Shown here: positions 11,410-23,680 of the stretch, piece after piece | Layout: the number at the start of each line of letters is the position of its first letter | Position numbering within the stretch: position 1 is the stretch's first letter | NCBI RefSeq assembly: GCF_963678635.1 | Contig: NC_087068.1 | Coordinates: forward strand, 38,029,649 to 38,093,648 | Length of the DNA: 64,000 bases | Direction of reading: 5' to 3' | Origin: Symsagittifera roscoffensis | Lineage: Eukaryota; Xenacoelomorpha; Acoela; Convolutidae | Notes under the pieces: generated by a model | Seen by the model: only the letters and a program-made list of their open reading frames with translations | What the model was told of the DNA's origin: nothing | The model's database searches: none | Made by a program: the position numbers and the translations under genes

Positions 11410-13900
11410 TGTTAGTTGAACGAACTGCGCCCTGGGAGACTTTCAAAGAAAATGAAATTTTTTCTTTTCAGCTGTATCTTTTTACTAGCTTTAAGTTGGC
11501 TTTGGTTTCATTTTCTAAAAAACTTCGAAAATTTCTGAATATCTGTTTTAAACTTTTTTTCGAAATAAATGTTTTTTTTTTCAAAAATTTCGTTTTAAGA
11601 ATTATATTAAATTATTTTTTCACCTAGTTAGCATCTGACTTGTTTTGATGTAGCCTATCTAAGTCTCAAAATTGTAGGAAAAAAAAGAAAGTAATCAGTG
11701 AAATACAGAAATTTGAAAAAAATGTCCTAAAGTTTTTCAACTAAAAATAAATTCTTGTGTTTATGAAAGTCCAATTAAAATTTTTTTATCTTAGTATAGA
11801 TGAAAACAGCAGAACAGTTATAACAACCACTGGGAAATCAACTGAAGTATCAGCCAGAAAAAAAATAAAATTGAACCAAGAAAACTTCAATAACCAAACA
11901 TACAAATCATCACAAAGCATCACTGGGCCTTACAAGTATCAACAAACAAGAAGTCTTCTAATATATGGGACAGTTCTTTGAATTCATTCGAAGTATAAAT
12001 GACAAAAGCAACTTGATTCAACCCTTCATTTGCTTTGCAGTGAAGACTTGAATCTGAATGTAGGTTGGGTTGTTCGCATTGTACTTCTTGATTGTGACGC
12101 ACGCCCTTCTCATGTATTAGGTTGCTATTTCATATACTCTATTGCAGATGTCGAGTAGCTGATCCATTGTTGATTCTCTTCCAAACTTGGCTTCATATAC
12201 AGGTCAAGCCTAAGGTTTTCAGCATCATGAACAACAGTATTCTGTGTTGCTGATATATTCTCTCCTTTTTTTTCACCAAGTTAGACTTGCTGGAATTTTT
12301 TGAGTTGGCTCAACTCATTTACCTTGAATAGTTGGAAGCAGGGTTCAAGTTAAATTTTCCTCCTGTACGATTTTTGGGACCAAGCAAATCTCCCAATTAT
12401 TGTTAGATTTTTCGAAAGTTTATTGTAATTGGGGTTAGTGTCTTTTCTTGAGTACGTTTTGAATAGAAGAGTTAACTGATCAGATGAGGAGAAATGAGAG
12501 AAATGATTTCGAGAATAAAAGAAATTGGAAGTAAACAGTATGAGTCATCATGATTTGCATATATGGAAATAGTACAAAATATGGAATGTTTTGTACAAAA
12601 GTTTCATATATTGAAATTGTGTAGGTGTTACTGCTCCTCTATGAATCCAGCATTTTCTGCAAAACCATTCTTCCAGATGGCAGCTGCTAAGTATCAAGCT
12701 TTCCCCCACCCCATCTTTTGATCAGATTAGAACGTAAAATCACTATTTTTTTCTGTTTCCAACTAGTCTTACAAAAATTTCAGAGTAACTTGAGATTATT
12801 GTGTGTCTACCCACAATTTTTTTTTTTGATCTTTGGAGAATGGTAAGGTCCAATTGATTTTTTAAAAGGAACATCTCCTAGCCAAGTTCTGCAGAAATTT
12901 TGGAAATATATTTACTTATATCAAGAAATTGATTGTCTTTGCGCTCTGTTCAAACACAGGATTCTATTCAAGTTTTCTTACATCAAGCAGAGAGGTATTC
13001 AATTAGTTTAGTCGAGTACTTCAACATAACTTACGATGGAAAGGATAAGAAGAAATGCCTAGCATTGCAAAGAAGACACTAATTTGGAAAAAATGCAAGA
13101 GACATTATCTAAGCTCTAATCAAAAACTTGCTTCCACACAAATTCTTGGTTCAACGTTTCTGAATAGAGTTCGAAAAAATCAAAACTCAAATAATGAAAC
13201 TGATTTTTTTTTTAAATTATTGATGGTTTTATCAATTATCAAGGTTCTGTGGATAGTTTGATAAAATAATCAACTGTCTTTAAATGTTCTCTTAAAAGTT
13301 TGTCCTGATAAGTCTTCAAAAAAAGCTTTGGCTGAGGAACATTTGAATCAAAGATAAATGATCCTGTTTCATCTTCAGTTTTTGTTTCTTGTAATTTTTT
13401 GGCGATCGTGCAGGGAAATTCTTACGTGAATGAAATACTTCATCGGATCTCTGTAGAAGATGTCAAAATCAACCATTTCTTCAAAAATTGTTAATTGTAG
13501 TAATTATTCACTTGTAAGCAATATAAACTTTTTCAGTATCCTAGATTCACAATTTCGTCAAAATATTTTTCATTCGAATCACATGAAAATCCGTTTTTTT
13601 TTCTCGAAAGTGATTTAGACATGGCTACTATTTTTCTAAATTCTCTAATTCTTTTTTTCTCGCGTTCTTTTTATCCTGAAAATTCTATGATAATTTGTTC
13701 ACTAGACCGGGAGACTTCATTAAATTTGAGACTCTTGACAGTTTCGGAATCAAATTCAAACTGGATGCAGTAGCTTTCCCGTTCTATAAAGATTGGTTTC
13801 ATCTCTTGGGACAGATTTCCGTTTCTGCTGAAACTTTTATACATGTTGGTGGAATGAACTGAACTGTAGGTGTTTTTCAAATATAAAAAAGTTTTTTTTT
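11410..13900 (+). repeat. old tandem duplication, copy 2
   Basis: Second copy of the block above. It is longer by about 0.7 kb because 12,110-12,845 has no counterpart in copy 1. A - strand frame at 13,671-13,880 has a broken partner at about 11,240-11,440. No family recognised. Confidence 0.65.
12110..12845. other. segment unique to duplication copy 2
   Basis: Bases between the shared 'gattgtgacgcac' phrase and the shared 'aacatctcctagcc' phrase are absent from copy 1 (junction there near 10,243). This is either an insertion here or a deletion in copy 1. I see no terminal inverted repeats and no coding frame. Confidence 0.45.
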
Positions 13901-14714
13901 GCAGATGTGTCTTATTACCAGTTTAAAGTAGGTTTTAGTTAAGAATTTAGAAAATATCTCAATTAATTCAGAAGTTATTCAACACTTCACTCATTTCGAT
14001 TTTAAAAGAGAACAATTTGTGTCATCAAATTAGTTGTTGTCATTTTGTTTTTATTAGAAGTTTTTTAGACTAAAATTTTTTGTTGAACTGAATCTAATTT
14101 TGAAATTTTTCCTAAAAGCAAATAACTGCCTTGAAAATTACTCCTAATAATCACAACCTTGATTGAGTATCCTATATGGATTTAAAAAGAGTAACAACTA
14201 AGTTATTACAACCGACAAGTTTTTTCATCAATCTCTTCAACTTATAGTTTGTTCTGGAATTTCGATTGGTTAATTTTTTAATGAATTTTTCTAGAATTAA
14301 GAAGTTTCAAAAAACTCTAAAAAGTAATGTGTAAAGTCTTTATATAAACTACTAGGAGTTAATGTGTAGATTTAAGCAATCAGAACATTCTAGATGTTGA
14401 TGAGTAGGGACGTCATTTTCTCTGGTGAAAAGATTCTACAAGTTTCACTTTTCTATAAAAGTGAAAGTGTAATGACGTCAATTTCTCTGTTGTGATTACT
14501 TTTTTATTGCCTATATAAATCAAAAGACACCTTCTTAGCTCAATCGAGAATCATGTCAGACTCACAGATTATTTTTTTTCCAACAATTTTTCTATTGATA
14601 ATTGAATAATTGTTATAAGAACTGTGTCAAAGTTAGTTTTATTCCAGCTTAAACATTTTTTAACATTTAAATCTATGAATTCTAACGCGTGTTCAAGAAT
14701 GCACTCAAAAAATT
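13901..14714. other. no gene seen
   Basis: AT-rich spacer. A short phrase with 'tgacgtca' symmetry occurs at about 14,410 and 14,472 (gacgtcattttctct ... atgacgtcaatttctct). This could be a CRE-like palindrome (TGACGTCA), but nothing ties it to a gene. Confidence 0.4.
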
Positions 14715-15077
14715 TTACAGATAAAGAGTTTGAATTGATTTTCTCGGCAAGTATGCAAAAATATTCATTTTTCCAGAGAACCCCTCATCTTTGTCTACCG
14801 CGATGGGGTTTTCGGCTGATCCCATCTCCTCGTCCCAAGGAAAGAGGAATTCGTTGACTTTCGGAGCCACATATCTAGAGTCAGGAATCTCGGAATAGTT
14901 CATTCCCACATGCTCAGACACTGCCTCCTTCATTTGCATTGTTCCAAATTGGTTCTCTGTGATGGGTACTTGCTTCTTTTGACTTTCGTTGAAATCCCTT
15001 CGCATCACCTCCACCATGTGCCAAAATTGGATTGGAAAGTCACTTGTTCCAAAAAAACTACAGAGACTGTTTCTCAC
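14715..15077 (-). CDS. exon-like frame of unknown family
   Basis: A 120-codon open frame on the - strand with more balanced codon use than its surroundings. It is acidic toward its middle and end, with motifs such as FWHMVEVMRRDF, VPITENQFG, YVAPKVNEF and FPWDEEMG. There is no ATG at the beginning. Possible acceptors on the - strand lie just upstream (ctctgtag at about 15,060). The last ~15 codons may be intron read-through. I recognise no domain. It could be a single exon of a host gene or a processed fragment. No neighbour exon is identified. Confidence 0.3.
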   Translation of the reverse strand: MRNSLCSFFGTSDFPIQFWHMVEVMRRDFNESQKKQVPITENQFGTMQMKEAVSEHVGMNYSEIPDSRYVAPKVNEFLFPWDEEMGSAENPIAVDKDEGFSGKMNIFAYLPRKSIQTLYL

Positions 15078-16095
15078 ACTTGAACTTGTGTTAAATTAGG
15101 CAATCTACCGAGTAAATAAGGTTGCTATTTTGCACTGAGAAGATCATTTTGAGCAATAAGTTGAGTAAAAACAAGAGTAATGACTGATTTAGACCTGAGA
15201 GTGGAGGTAGTTGACGGTAGTTAGTTTGAAATTAAAATGACTCTTAGTTAAGAGTGAGGGTTACCTTCAATTCAAATGTATGGGTTTAACCAATCGGAAT
15301 TGATTTTTTCTTTATTTGGCCTGTAGTCGTTTCGAATCAGATATTAGCTTCCTTTTTTGGAAATAATAATTTATAAATGTTGTGTCCAATCAAAAATAAA
15401 GTTCCATTTTAGGAACTTTGTAGAAATTGTCGTTTCCAATCACAAAAAATGTAAGTTTTTGTTCTGGTTGTTGTATCCCACAAAAAAACCGTTTCAAGGG
15501 CTTAAATCTTCCAAATAAGTAAAAATATACACAAAAGAAATTGCAAAAGTATATGACAACATCTTGTTTGCAGTAAAAATAAGAAAAATTGCCGACATAA
15601 GTAAACGAAGAACAAAAATTTGATGTTGGAAATCTAACTCCAAACCTGATCATTCAGGAGTTTGAACTTTGAAAATTTTTAACAAAATGGAGGAACATCG
15701 AACTTTGCTGGCGAAATTCGAACAATTTTGGAATCGGGTAAAGGATTAAAAAAGTATTTGATACATTATTAGAAGACTTTTCGATCAATTTCAAATTTTG
15801 GAGGATAAACAAAATTTCTCTACATGACAGGTGTAATTCAGTCGAATGTGTAAAGCTTTGAAACTCAATACTTGGCTCAAAAGTAATTTCTATGATTGAG
15901 TAAGCTTCTCCGAAGAGACCTTCACTTAGCCGAAAAATTCTAGTTTGTACAATATAAACGTTCATTATTATGAAAAAAGAAGAGTCACTATCTATTTCAT
16001 CAAAAAGAAAATCAATTGGAAATATTTTATAGTACATTCAACTGTTTTTTTTTCTTAGACATTTTTCAAAAAACGATTATATTTCATCCAAAGTT
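15078..16095. other. no gene seen
   Basis: AT-rich. Two adjoining - strand frames (15,390-15,653 and 15,654-16,037) are open, but low-complexity and aromatic-rich as expected from A/T-rich chance frames. Not called. Confidence 0.5.
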
Positions 16096-16099
16096 ATGT

Positions 16100-16305
16100 C
16101 TAGAAACAGCTGAGTTCTGTTTGGCTGATATCAAAACTGTTGAAATTTGCCGGATAGTATAGATCGCTTCTCATTGGGTGATATCAAATTTTCTGAGAAG
16201 TCCTTGGTGCCATTCAGATTGGTTGAGTCATACTTCAGCTCCACCAAATAGGATGAATTCCAGTCTGATTTGTTTCACATTAAGTTTAATTGGTCAAGAA
16301 TTTTG
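16100..16305 (-). repeat. minisatellite fragment, inverted copy
   Basis: Read on the - strand, it contains GATATCAGCCAAACAGAAC, GATATCACCCAATGAG and a third diverged unit, matching the minisatellite at 8,636-9,115. Its position mirrors that array in the inverted repeat. Confidence 0.55.
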
Positions 16306-18246
16306 CTGTTTTTTTAAACTTACTTTTGGGGGTCGTTATGTAGATCTCCTACCAAATTTTTTGAGATACTCGGAATCTCCCATTTGTTCTCATGCTCTTT
16401 CTTTACTAACTGAAATGCCGTCACTGAATAGAATTGAAAGAATTGCATGTCTTGTATGGTATGTGGCAGAGAGTACACTTGCTCACAAGCATCAAGACAT
16501 CGTAAGCACTGTGGCATTTCCAAATTGAAATTTTCGCTAACAAAACAGCAAAGAACTAATTCTTAATATAAAAAAGCATTCTTCCTGTCAAAGTTTTTTT
16601 CTACATGGTGATTGAAAGCACATTCAGCAGTCTCCAAACACACTAAATGAAAAGGTTAATTTAAAACTATACGAAAAAACGTAGAAAAATTACTATCATC
16701 CATGATTTTTACTGAGCCTGGAAAAACTAGTAATCTGTAAGTTTTTGTAAATGTTTTTTCTAATCAAAGGTTTTGATTGATGAAAAGATCAGCAACAATC
16801 GAGTGCAAACTATTGTGAAACTAATTCGATCCGAACATTTTTAATCTACAGTAATACCTGCAATGGTAGCTTCCTTGCCGTTTTTTTTTGGTTTTAATTT
16901 TTTTATAAAAGTACACAACATGAGCTAATAAGCGGCTACGTATTTGTTAAAATTTATAGCAAAAAAAGCGGTTATTTAAAAAAGAGTTACTAATTTATCC
17001 CTGTTGTCTAGCTATCAATTTAGAAACTTCCTAAATTAATATCTTCATTTAAGCTCGTAAGCTAGTGCGTTTTCAAGCAGATAAGAGGTGGTTCAAGCAT
17101 CAATAAAAATGAAAATTTTCTGTTTTTGCTAACTGACGTTCATAGAAAGATGAAAAATGGAGTTTTTTGGATCTTGAATAATTCCCGATAATAAAATACC
17201 TAAGTCTGCACTGGAAATTTTTTTCAAATTTAAAAATGAAGTTTGAATCCAGAAAATACAGTTATCTGAAGTGTCCTTTCTGAATCTTCTCCATAAATGG
17301 GGTTTTTGGTGAAAGCTTTGCCCCAGAAAAACAAAAGATTTTTGATTTGATACAAAGTTAGGTATAACATTTAATATTTGAGTAAATTTTTTTTAGATCA
17401 AGCAGACACCCCGAAAGACCGGAGTTGAAACTTTTTGACAAAAACAAATAGAAATTCAATTTGTTTTTAAACGTTTTGAGACCATTTTGCTTCTAAAACA
17501 TCCATTTTGTTTTCTTGAAATCAATCAAAATTATCCCTTTAAAAAAGAAATGAGGTTAATTTAAGACACACAAAAAAAGGTTTTATTTTTCTTTGACCTT
17601 GCAATTGTCTTCTTTTGATGTAACCAATCACAACTCGAAAACTTGAAAAAGATTGAAAACAAACCATGATAAACACTAATTTAAAAAAAAAGGAAAAGGT
17701 TTTCAAATAAAGTAATTTTTTGATAATCGAGTTCTAAATGTATTGAATTTGTAAGTTTTTTACCGGGTTTTTTCAACTGCTTAGTTTTATGAGTTAGGTG
17801 AAGTTATGGAAAAATTAGAGTTTTCAAGCAGATTTTCTTTGAAATTAATTTGAAGCCAAAAATGATTGGTTAATTTATACATTTTTTCCATTAAAATCTC
17901 TTTTTAGTGTTAAATTTCAAGTTAAAACAGTTTGAATGGAGGAAAATAGGTAAAGTAGTAACCAGAAATCTGCGTTAATGTTATATATTTAAGTGAATTG
18001 GCAAAAAAAAAGACAATTTACAAAGCTCTGCTGTAGAAATAGTTTTAAAAAGTAACAAGGCTCATTGATGACTAGAACTGATGAATATGTAGAACAACAT
18101 CAGATAATTCAAAAATTGTACACATCCATCATTTTCGTTTTCAAACAAATACAGTTTTTGGAGTTTGAAATGGAAAATTCTTCCAAATCTGTTTCATATA
18201 CGAACCTAGGATAATAATTGTGATAACTACTTGGATAAAACATGTG
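16306..18246 (-). repeat. R1 repeat, copy 3 (inverted; inner diverged right arm)
   Basis: Read on the - strand this follows the order of 2,027-3,840 and 6,461-8,640. It includes the phrases around 'gcttcagaaaggaaacttctgatcc', the AATTAATTT block, and the secreted-peptide frame. Identity to copy 2 is clearly lower than in the outer arm. Confidence 0.6.
16320..16590 (-). pseudogene. broken secreted Cys-containing peptide frame, copy 2
   Basis: Homologue of 3,466-3,699 on the opposite strand. The Cys pattern CLRCLDACEQV is open here, and the frame continues about 60 codons to TAA at 16,320. The start codon of the other copy is ATT here and is followed by an early TAG and a frameshift, so the signal-peptide part is destroyed. 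The - strand ATG at 16,523 would give a product without a signal peptide. Confidence 0.4.
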
Positions 18247-19326
18247 TTTATGGTAAATTAGCAGAAAATTGTTTTTTTTTCAGAAATCCTAATTCACTTT
18301 ATTTATTTGGATTTGCATATTATGATTTCGAATTTGTCTCTTCCAAATTAGTTTTGATTACTCTTTAGTAAAAATCCAGTTCCGAAGAATCGAATTATGG
18401 AATGTTTCACCAGCATTTCAAAATTAATAGTAAAAGTAATTTTTCGAATTGGTGTTGTTCACAAAAAAGATATCCTCGAGGATAGAAAATTAGTTGCAAA
18501 GAAGATATGGAGCGTAAGTAAGATAAAATTCGGACAGATGCTGAGTCTAATTGGATGACTTGTACGTAACAAATATCAAGTTATGATATTTGACTACTTT
18601 TCTGAGGGTTCGGATTCTCCGGTGCGTTTCAGTTAGGTTTCAACATAATTCCAAGTAGATAGAGCCTTTTGTAAAAAAGTAACATCATCTAATAAAATAG
18701 TTATTTTGTCGAATTATTTAAAATCTTATCGTGTTTTGAAGTTTTGTTTTGAAAAATTTTCATTTTTTTTGATAAAAAAATCTAATTTTTTGCTCAAAAC
18801 TTCTATCAATGACTTAACTTGAACCAAAAACATAAACAAACTACTTTCATTTTACAATCTACACGTGAAACACCAATGATATTTACCAATTAAGCAACGC
18901 GCGCTGAGATTTTTGCAAAAAACTAGACATTTCGACACAAAATCGCCTATCTTAATAATAGAATCAAAATCGCCTAATCAGCCTATCTTGATACATAGGG
19001 TTTTTAACATTCCCGTTTGGACTTCTAAAGATTGCTTTATCGGCAAATCGGGCGCCAAAAGTTTTTTGAAACCCAAAAATTTTCTCGAAACTTACTATCA
19101 TACCATCATCTGAAACTCTGAAACCTACAACCTTAAAACATTGGAAATATATTCCCTTTGTTATTACATAGGGTGGGACCGGATACTCTATAGCCTAACT
19201 ATGTAAATGGGGGTCCGCACCCCCCCAACCTACTTCTACCCGACATATACTACTCCCATGACTATAGCTCTTGGAATTTGAAATAACCTCTTTGGTAATT
19301 TGTAGGTTTTTGGTATCGTTTGGCAG
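18247..19326 (-). repeat. right arm of large inverted repeat, near-identical core
   Basis: Reverse complement of 5,371-6,460. It ends sharply at GTTTGGCAG, and the next bases (cgacctaaaagcggcc) have no counterpart at the left arm's edge. The G run of the left arm is only six C long here. Confidence 0.85.
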
Positions 19327-19448
19327 CGACCTAAAAGCGGCCGTTTGCTTCAAAACGCGATATATTTTCAGCCGAAAGGCTTTACGCGGTCATTTCATGA
19401 TTTTTCGGAATAAAAACTTTGCAAAGACTTTAAGCTGCCATTTGCATA

Positions 19449-19489
19449 CGGAAGAAACACTAGAGCATCTTAAATCTTATGCGACCAAA
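19449..19489 (+). repeat. short direct repeat
   Basis: About 36 bases (GGAAGAAACACTAGAGCATC onward to TATGCGACC) recur at 20,309-20,344 with one change. The second copy lies inside the LINE remnant below, so the repeat is a local duplication and not target-site flanks. Confidence 0.55.
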
Positions 19490-19844
19490 TGAAGTCATAA
19501 AAACTCGAGAAGTAAGGACATTTAACACTTATCAAATTCAAATGATTATAACTGAGTTAGAGAGAACCTCTAGTAAAAAATAGTTTTTCATAATACAACA
19601 AGTCAAAAATAAACACAAATTTTAAAAGGCGTTAACGAAGGGCACCCAAAACATAAATAGAGTTCAACTCTAAGCATTTGCGGAAAATTGAGCAAGAATT
19701 CTTTCACAACACATGGGGCAATCGGACCAAATCAATACAGTACCATTGAGATAAATTTCATTCACGAGAGGCGACCCAAGGAATGCAAATTTTATATCTC
19801 TAATTCATTGAAACATTCTCAATTAGTTTGAATACTACACGTCT

Positions 19845-20690
19845 TCATGGGTGATACTTGTCAAAAGATTTATTTCCTCTCAGTTCCAGATTACGAGCAG
19901 TTTTTGAAATTCGCGACATTATTTTCAACTGAAAAATTATACCACTCATTAATAAAAACTCAGCTTGAAAAATGTGTTTTAGTTTTTTTCTCGAATGATT
20001 GCTCAGAATGTATACCTTAAATTGTTCTGGTATATTGTTCCAGAGACTTCCTCCTCTGAACGACAGCATTCCTTTTCATTTTTGGGTTCTGAAATGTGGT
20101 AGAATAAAACGACTTGAAGCACCAGCTCTTATGCTCAAACCAAAGCGAGCTAAGAGATAGACCGAGATACTATCAGGATTACGAACAATTCTTTGAACAA
20201 ACATTAGTATAGTACTTTTTTTGAAATCCTTATACAATTGGTAGCCAGTGCAGATTGTTTAGAAAATTAGAAATTCTGTGTGTTTTCGAAATCGGAAAGA
20301 CAAATCCGGAAGAAACACTAGAGCATCTAAAATCTTATGCGACCTAATTCATTGCATACGGAAGAATTCGTTTTTTTCTGGAGTTGTTGAGAACAGTTCT
20401 GACACACATTTTCATCTTGGGTCTTCAAGCTTATATTCGAATCAAATATGAAACCGATAGTTTTCACGTGCGAGCTATTCAAACTTGATACAGTTAACTA
20501 TTAGCTGTGGAATTGTTTTTCTCTTTCGACGTATGTTATCTATAAACAGGAATTCTGTTTTTCTAACTTTCGTGACGATAATCAGCCCTGAGTTCTGAAA
20601 CCAATTAACACCTTTGTCCAAGTCACTCTAAAATTCGTCTGTGTTGATATTGTCAGGGTGTAACGATGTACAAATTGTGAGCAGAGTTTC
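19845..20690 (-). pseudogene. decayed L2/CR1-like LINE, RT thumb to 3' end
   Basis: Read on the - strand, diverged pieces typical of this LINE group follow in order. First comes a segment after the RT active site (SLHPDNIN, then SDLDKGVNWFQNSGL) at about 20,680-20,590. Next is a 'VK.(I/L)GFIFDSN.SL' piece near 20,460, then an LHWLPI-type phrase near 20,250. Last is the terminal FRGGSLWNNIPEQFK segment (20,069-19,990). Several stops and frameshifts interrupt it. The endonuclease and the RT active site are missing. Old, non-functional. Confidence 0.6.
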
Positions 20691-23680
20691 GAACTATTTT
20701 TAAGAAATTGAAATAAAATTTTGTCGACCTTTTGTTGGTCGACCAAATTGATTGTACTAACCAAACAATGTGTAAAAACAATATCAAGATGCTATGTTGT
20801 TGAACATCAATTTTTGGGCAACTTTGAATGCTTTGATCGGAAACTTGTGTTTTTTTGGTGCCCGATCCTCCTCAATCTTAGAGCCAATTCGCTCCAAAGA
20901 CAAGAGAGGCGAAGAAATTGAAAACCTGAGTCCTGATAGAAAGGTGTCCACCCCACTCCTCCCTATTTTCATGCTTGTCAAAGATTATTGCTATTTTTGG
21001 ATGTTTAGCCAAAATTAAGTCAGTAAATAAGTCCAACCAAGTTTTATCGGCAAATTCAATGCCTCTTTGCAAATTACAACTAAAAGTTTTGGCATCAAAA
21101 TATAGAAAGTTGATAATTTTAGAAATCAAGTAGGTCGTGAGTAATGCAGAAAAGTGCAGGCCTTAAAAATTGCGTTCACTTTTCAATGATTTCGATTACT
21201 ATTATGATTTTTTATTGCTAATGTTAATTTTACTGTTATTTTCACTGTAATTAAATTCGATATTCATGTTATTCCTTACTCCTTGCGATGAATATTTTTA
21301 TGATTAATATGATGATTATGATTGTATTTTTTACCAAGACTATTGAACTTGTCATAGTTCGTTTGTTTTTGTTATTTTCGTTCTAATAACTACCAACAAA
21401 ATCGAATTGCACAGTGAGCTGAATGATTATTTTTCACGCAAAATCAAGAACTAAATATTTCTGCACACTAACTTCAAAAAATTGCACCTAGGTATGATAC
21501 CACTATTCGTTTGCTCGGAATATTAAATTATAATAGCTTATTTGATCACGAACAAATGCTTGAATGAATAGATTGCCTCAAAATAATTATAGTTTCGCAA
21601 AAAGATTCACGGAGTGGAATAACTTCAAAGTTCATTGCTTGAAAAGCTTGCTCAGAGCAATTAATTTTTTGCAAGCCAATTGATCAATGGAAACGGGCTC
21701 GCTAGCTCAAATTCAATCAATCAGTCAGCAGATCTGGCGTAAAAGTAACACATTTGCTATGAATGATCTAGGCTTATGATTCGAATCCGTATTTTTGAAC
21801 TAGAAACTTTCTGTTTTTTTTGTAGACCTAGTAACCGTAGACCGAATGTTTGCTCAGCTTCCATTTAAGTTTCTAAATGCCATTTCTGAAGCCCCCCTGG
21901 TAGAGTTATTTGACTTACATTAGAGTTATTTGGTAGAGTTGTTTGACCGTTATTTGACCTTCTTTTATTGAAATAAAACTTTTAAATTAGAAAAAAAATC
22001 ATTTTTGAATTTAAAATATATTTTTTTCTGCCTTGGTTATTTTGCACGGATTTATTAGGCATGCGTTTAGTACAATTGCAAGAGCAGGTGCCTTGCAATA
22101 GGGTACAAAAATTTTTTCCCGTGAAAAATTTTTCATACAATTCTGCAATTTTATTGACCTAAGCAACTTCCAGATACCTTTCTGCTTGATCTTAAGGTTA
22201 CGCAGTTGACTTTGCATTCTATTCTCAAACCCCCAAAATTTTTGTTTTTTGTAAGTTTTCACTACATTTTTTTTTGTTTTCAGTACGTATGAAATTGAGC
22301 ATTTTTTTCTGAAAAAAATCAATTGCCATGCTGTCGTTTATCTGCTATTGTTTTGTCTGCTCAGTTGCCACACCGCGATATTTTATTTTTTTTTGTATAG
22401 GAAATTTTATTTCAGTTGCGAGCGTTGTTAATTTTTGCTGTTATTTGTTCTAACCTTGGCTTTGTACAGTTTTCTTTTTTTTTGTATTTTTTTTTTGCTT
22501 GAAATTTTTATTCGGCCTAAATTATTTCGACTAAGGCTTTATTTGGTAATTCAATTTTTTTGTGTCGTTTCAAGTGCAACAATTTATTTTTTTGAAATAA
22601 AAATGATGCCGGTTGGGGTGTATATGTTCGAAGCTCCAATACTTAGTCTTCTGACTTCTGACTTTCTATGACTTTTTTGCACTCGGCTCAACGAGCGTCT
22701 ACCCATTGTTTTCGGCTTGATGTTAATTTGGTAAAACTAAAAAGTTATATTGTGCTGATGCTTGTATTTAACAATTATTTTTTTTATTTGAATTTTTGAT
22801 TTTTCCAGAAAAAATAATCAATTTTTGAAAATTTTTTCGCCATAGTTATTTTCGTTTCGTTTTCTATTCGCTAGCTAGCAATGCTAGCTACTCTTGTGTT
22901 GTATAGGAAGTGAAACGAAATTCCGTTTTGCCTGCGTGAAAAAATAACAGTTGCCTATCATTTGCTGAGGTTAATCGTAATTTCTAGAGACGGTTTTTGG
23001 CTGTTTGAAAAATATCGATTTGAAGCCAAAAAATTTTCTCAAGTTTTTAGTATTCTTTATTTTTTCCATAAATTTTTTCAATAAATTTTTTCAATAAATT
23101 TTTCCATATTAGATCCGCCAAAAACAATTTTTTTTTCTAGAAAAACTGTTTTCTTTAAAGAAAAAACTACTTTGAGCTAAATTATTCCATGACCTGATTC
23201 GAAAAACAACTCGTATTATTGCAGAGCGCTGAAGTGTCTGGCTTTAATTTATAGTTCCGACTTTTTAATCGCAAAAAAATAATAAATTATTTTTCCCATC
23301 ATCACAAACAACAAGCATTGCCAAGTGATATATCTGCGTCTCTCTTAGGGTTTTAAAAGAACTATTCATCTGACATAGTTTCAAAGTGAATTGGTCTACC
23401 TGAGCGCAGGCCTAGTTAGCTCAGTTTATAAATGAAAAAAGCGTTCAATTTTCAACCCGCTATAATTTATTGCAAAAAATGTAACGTGAACATACTTTTA
23501 AAATTGAAAGTCAAAGCATTGTTACCTTCATTGGATATGAAAATTCGGCCAAAAGTTTTTCTGCTGGTCTCAAAGTCTGTTTGAAGAATTTTGTTTGAAT
23601 ACCTCTTTTACCCCACTCATTTTCAAAACTGTAACCATAGCAAAAATTTTGTAGCCAGAAGCCATGATGATGATAATAAA
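20691..23680. other. no gene seen
   Basis: AT-rich spacer. A short perfect palindrome built from GCTAGC lies at 22,871-22,893 (gctagctagc, aat, gctagctac). Repeated 'agagttatttg' phrases lie at 21,900-21,960. No frame, splice pattern or repeat family I can support. Confidence 0.5.

Noticed and set aside
19449-20347. Target-site duplication of ~36 bp around the LINE remnant
   Set aside because: LINE sequence continues on both sides of the second repeat copy, so the repeats do not bracket the element.
20878-21129. Possible LINE endonuclease piece on the - strand
   Set aside because: No catalytic block (SETW, GDxN, SDH) can be found. Resemblance was only impressionistic.
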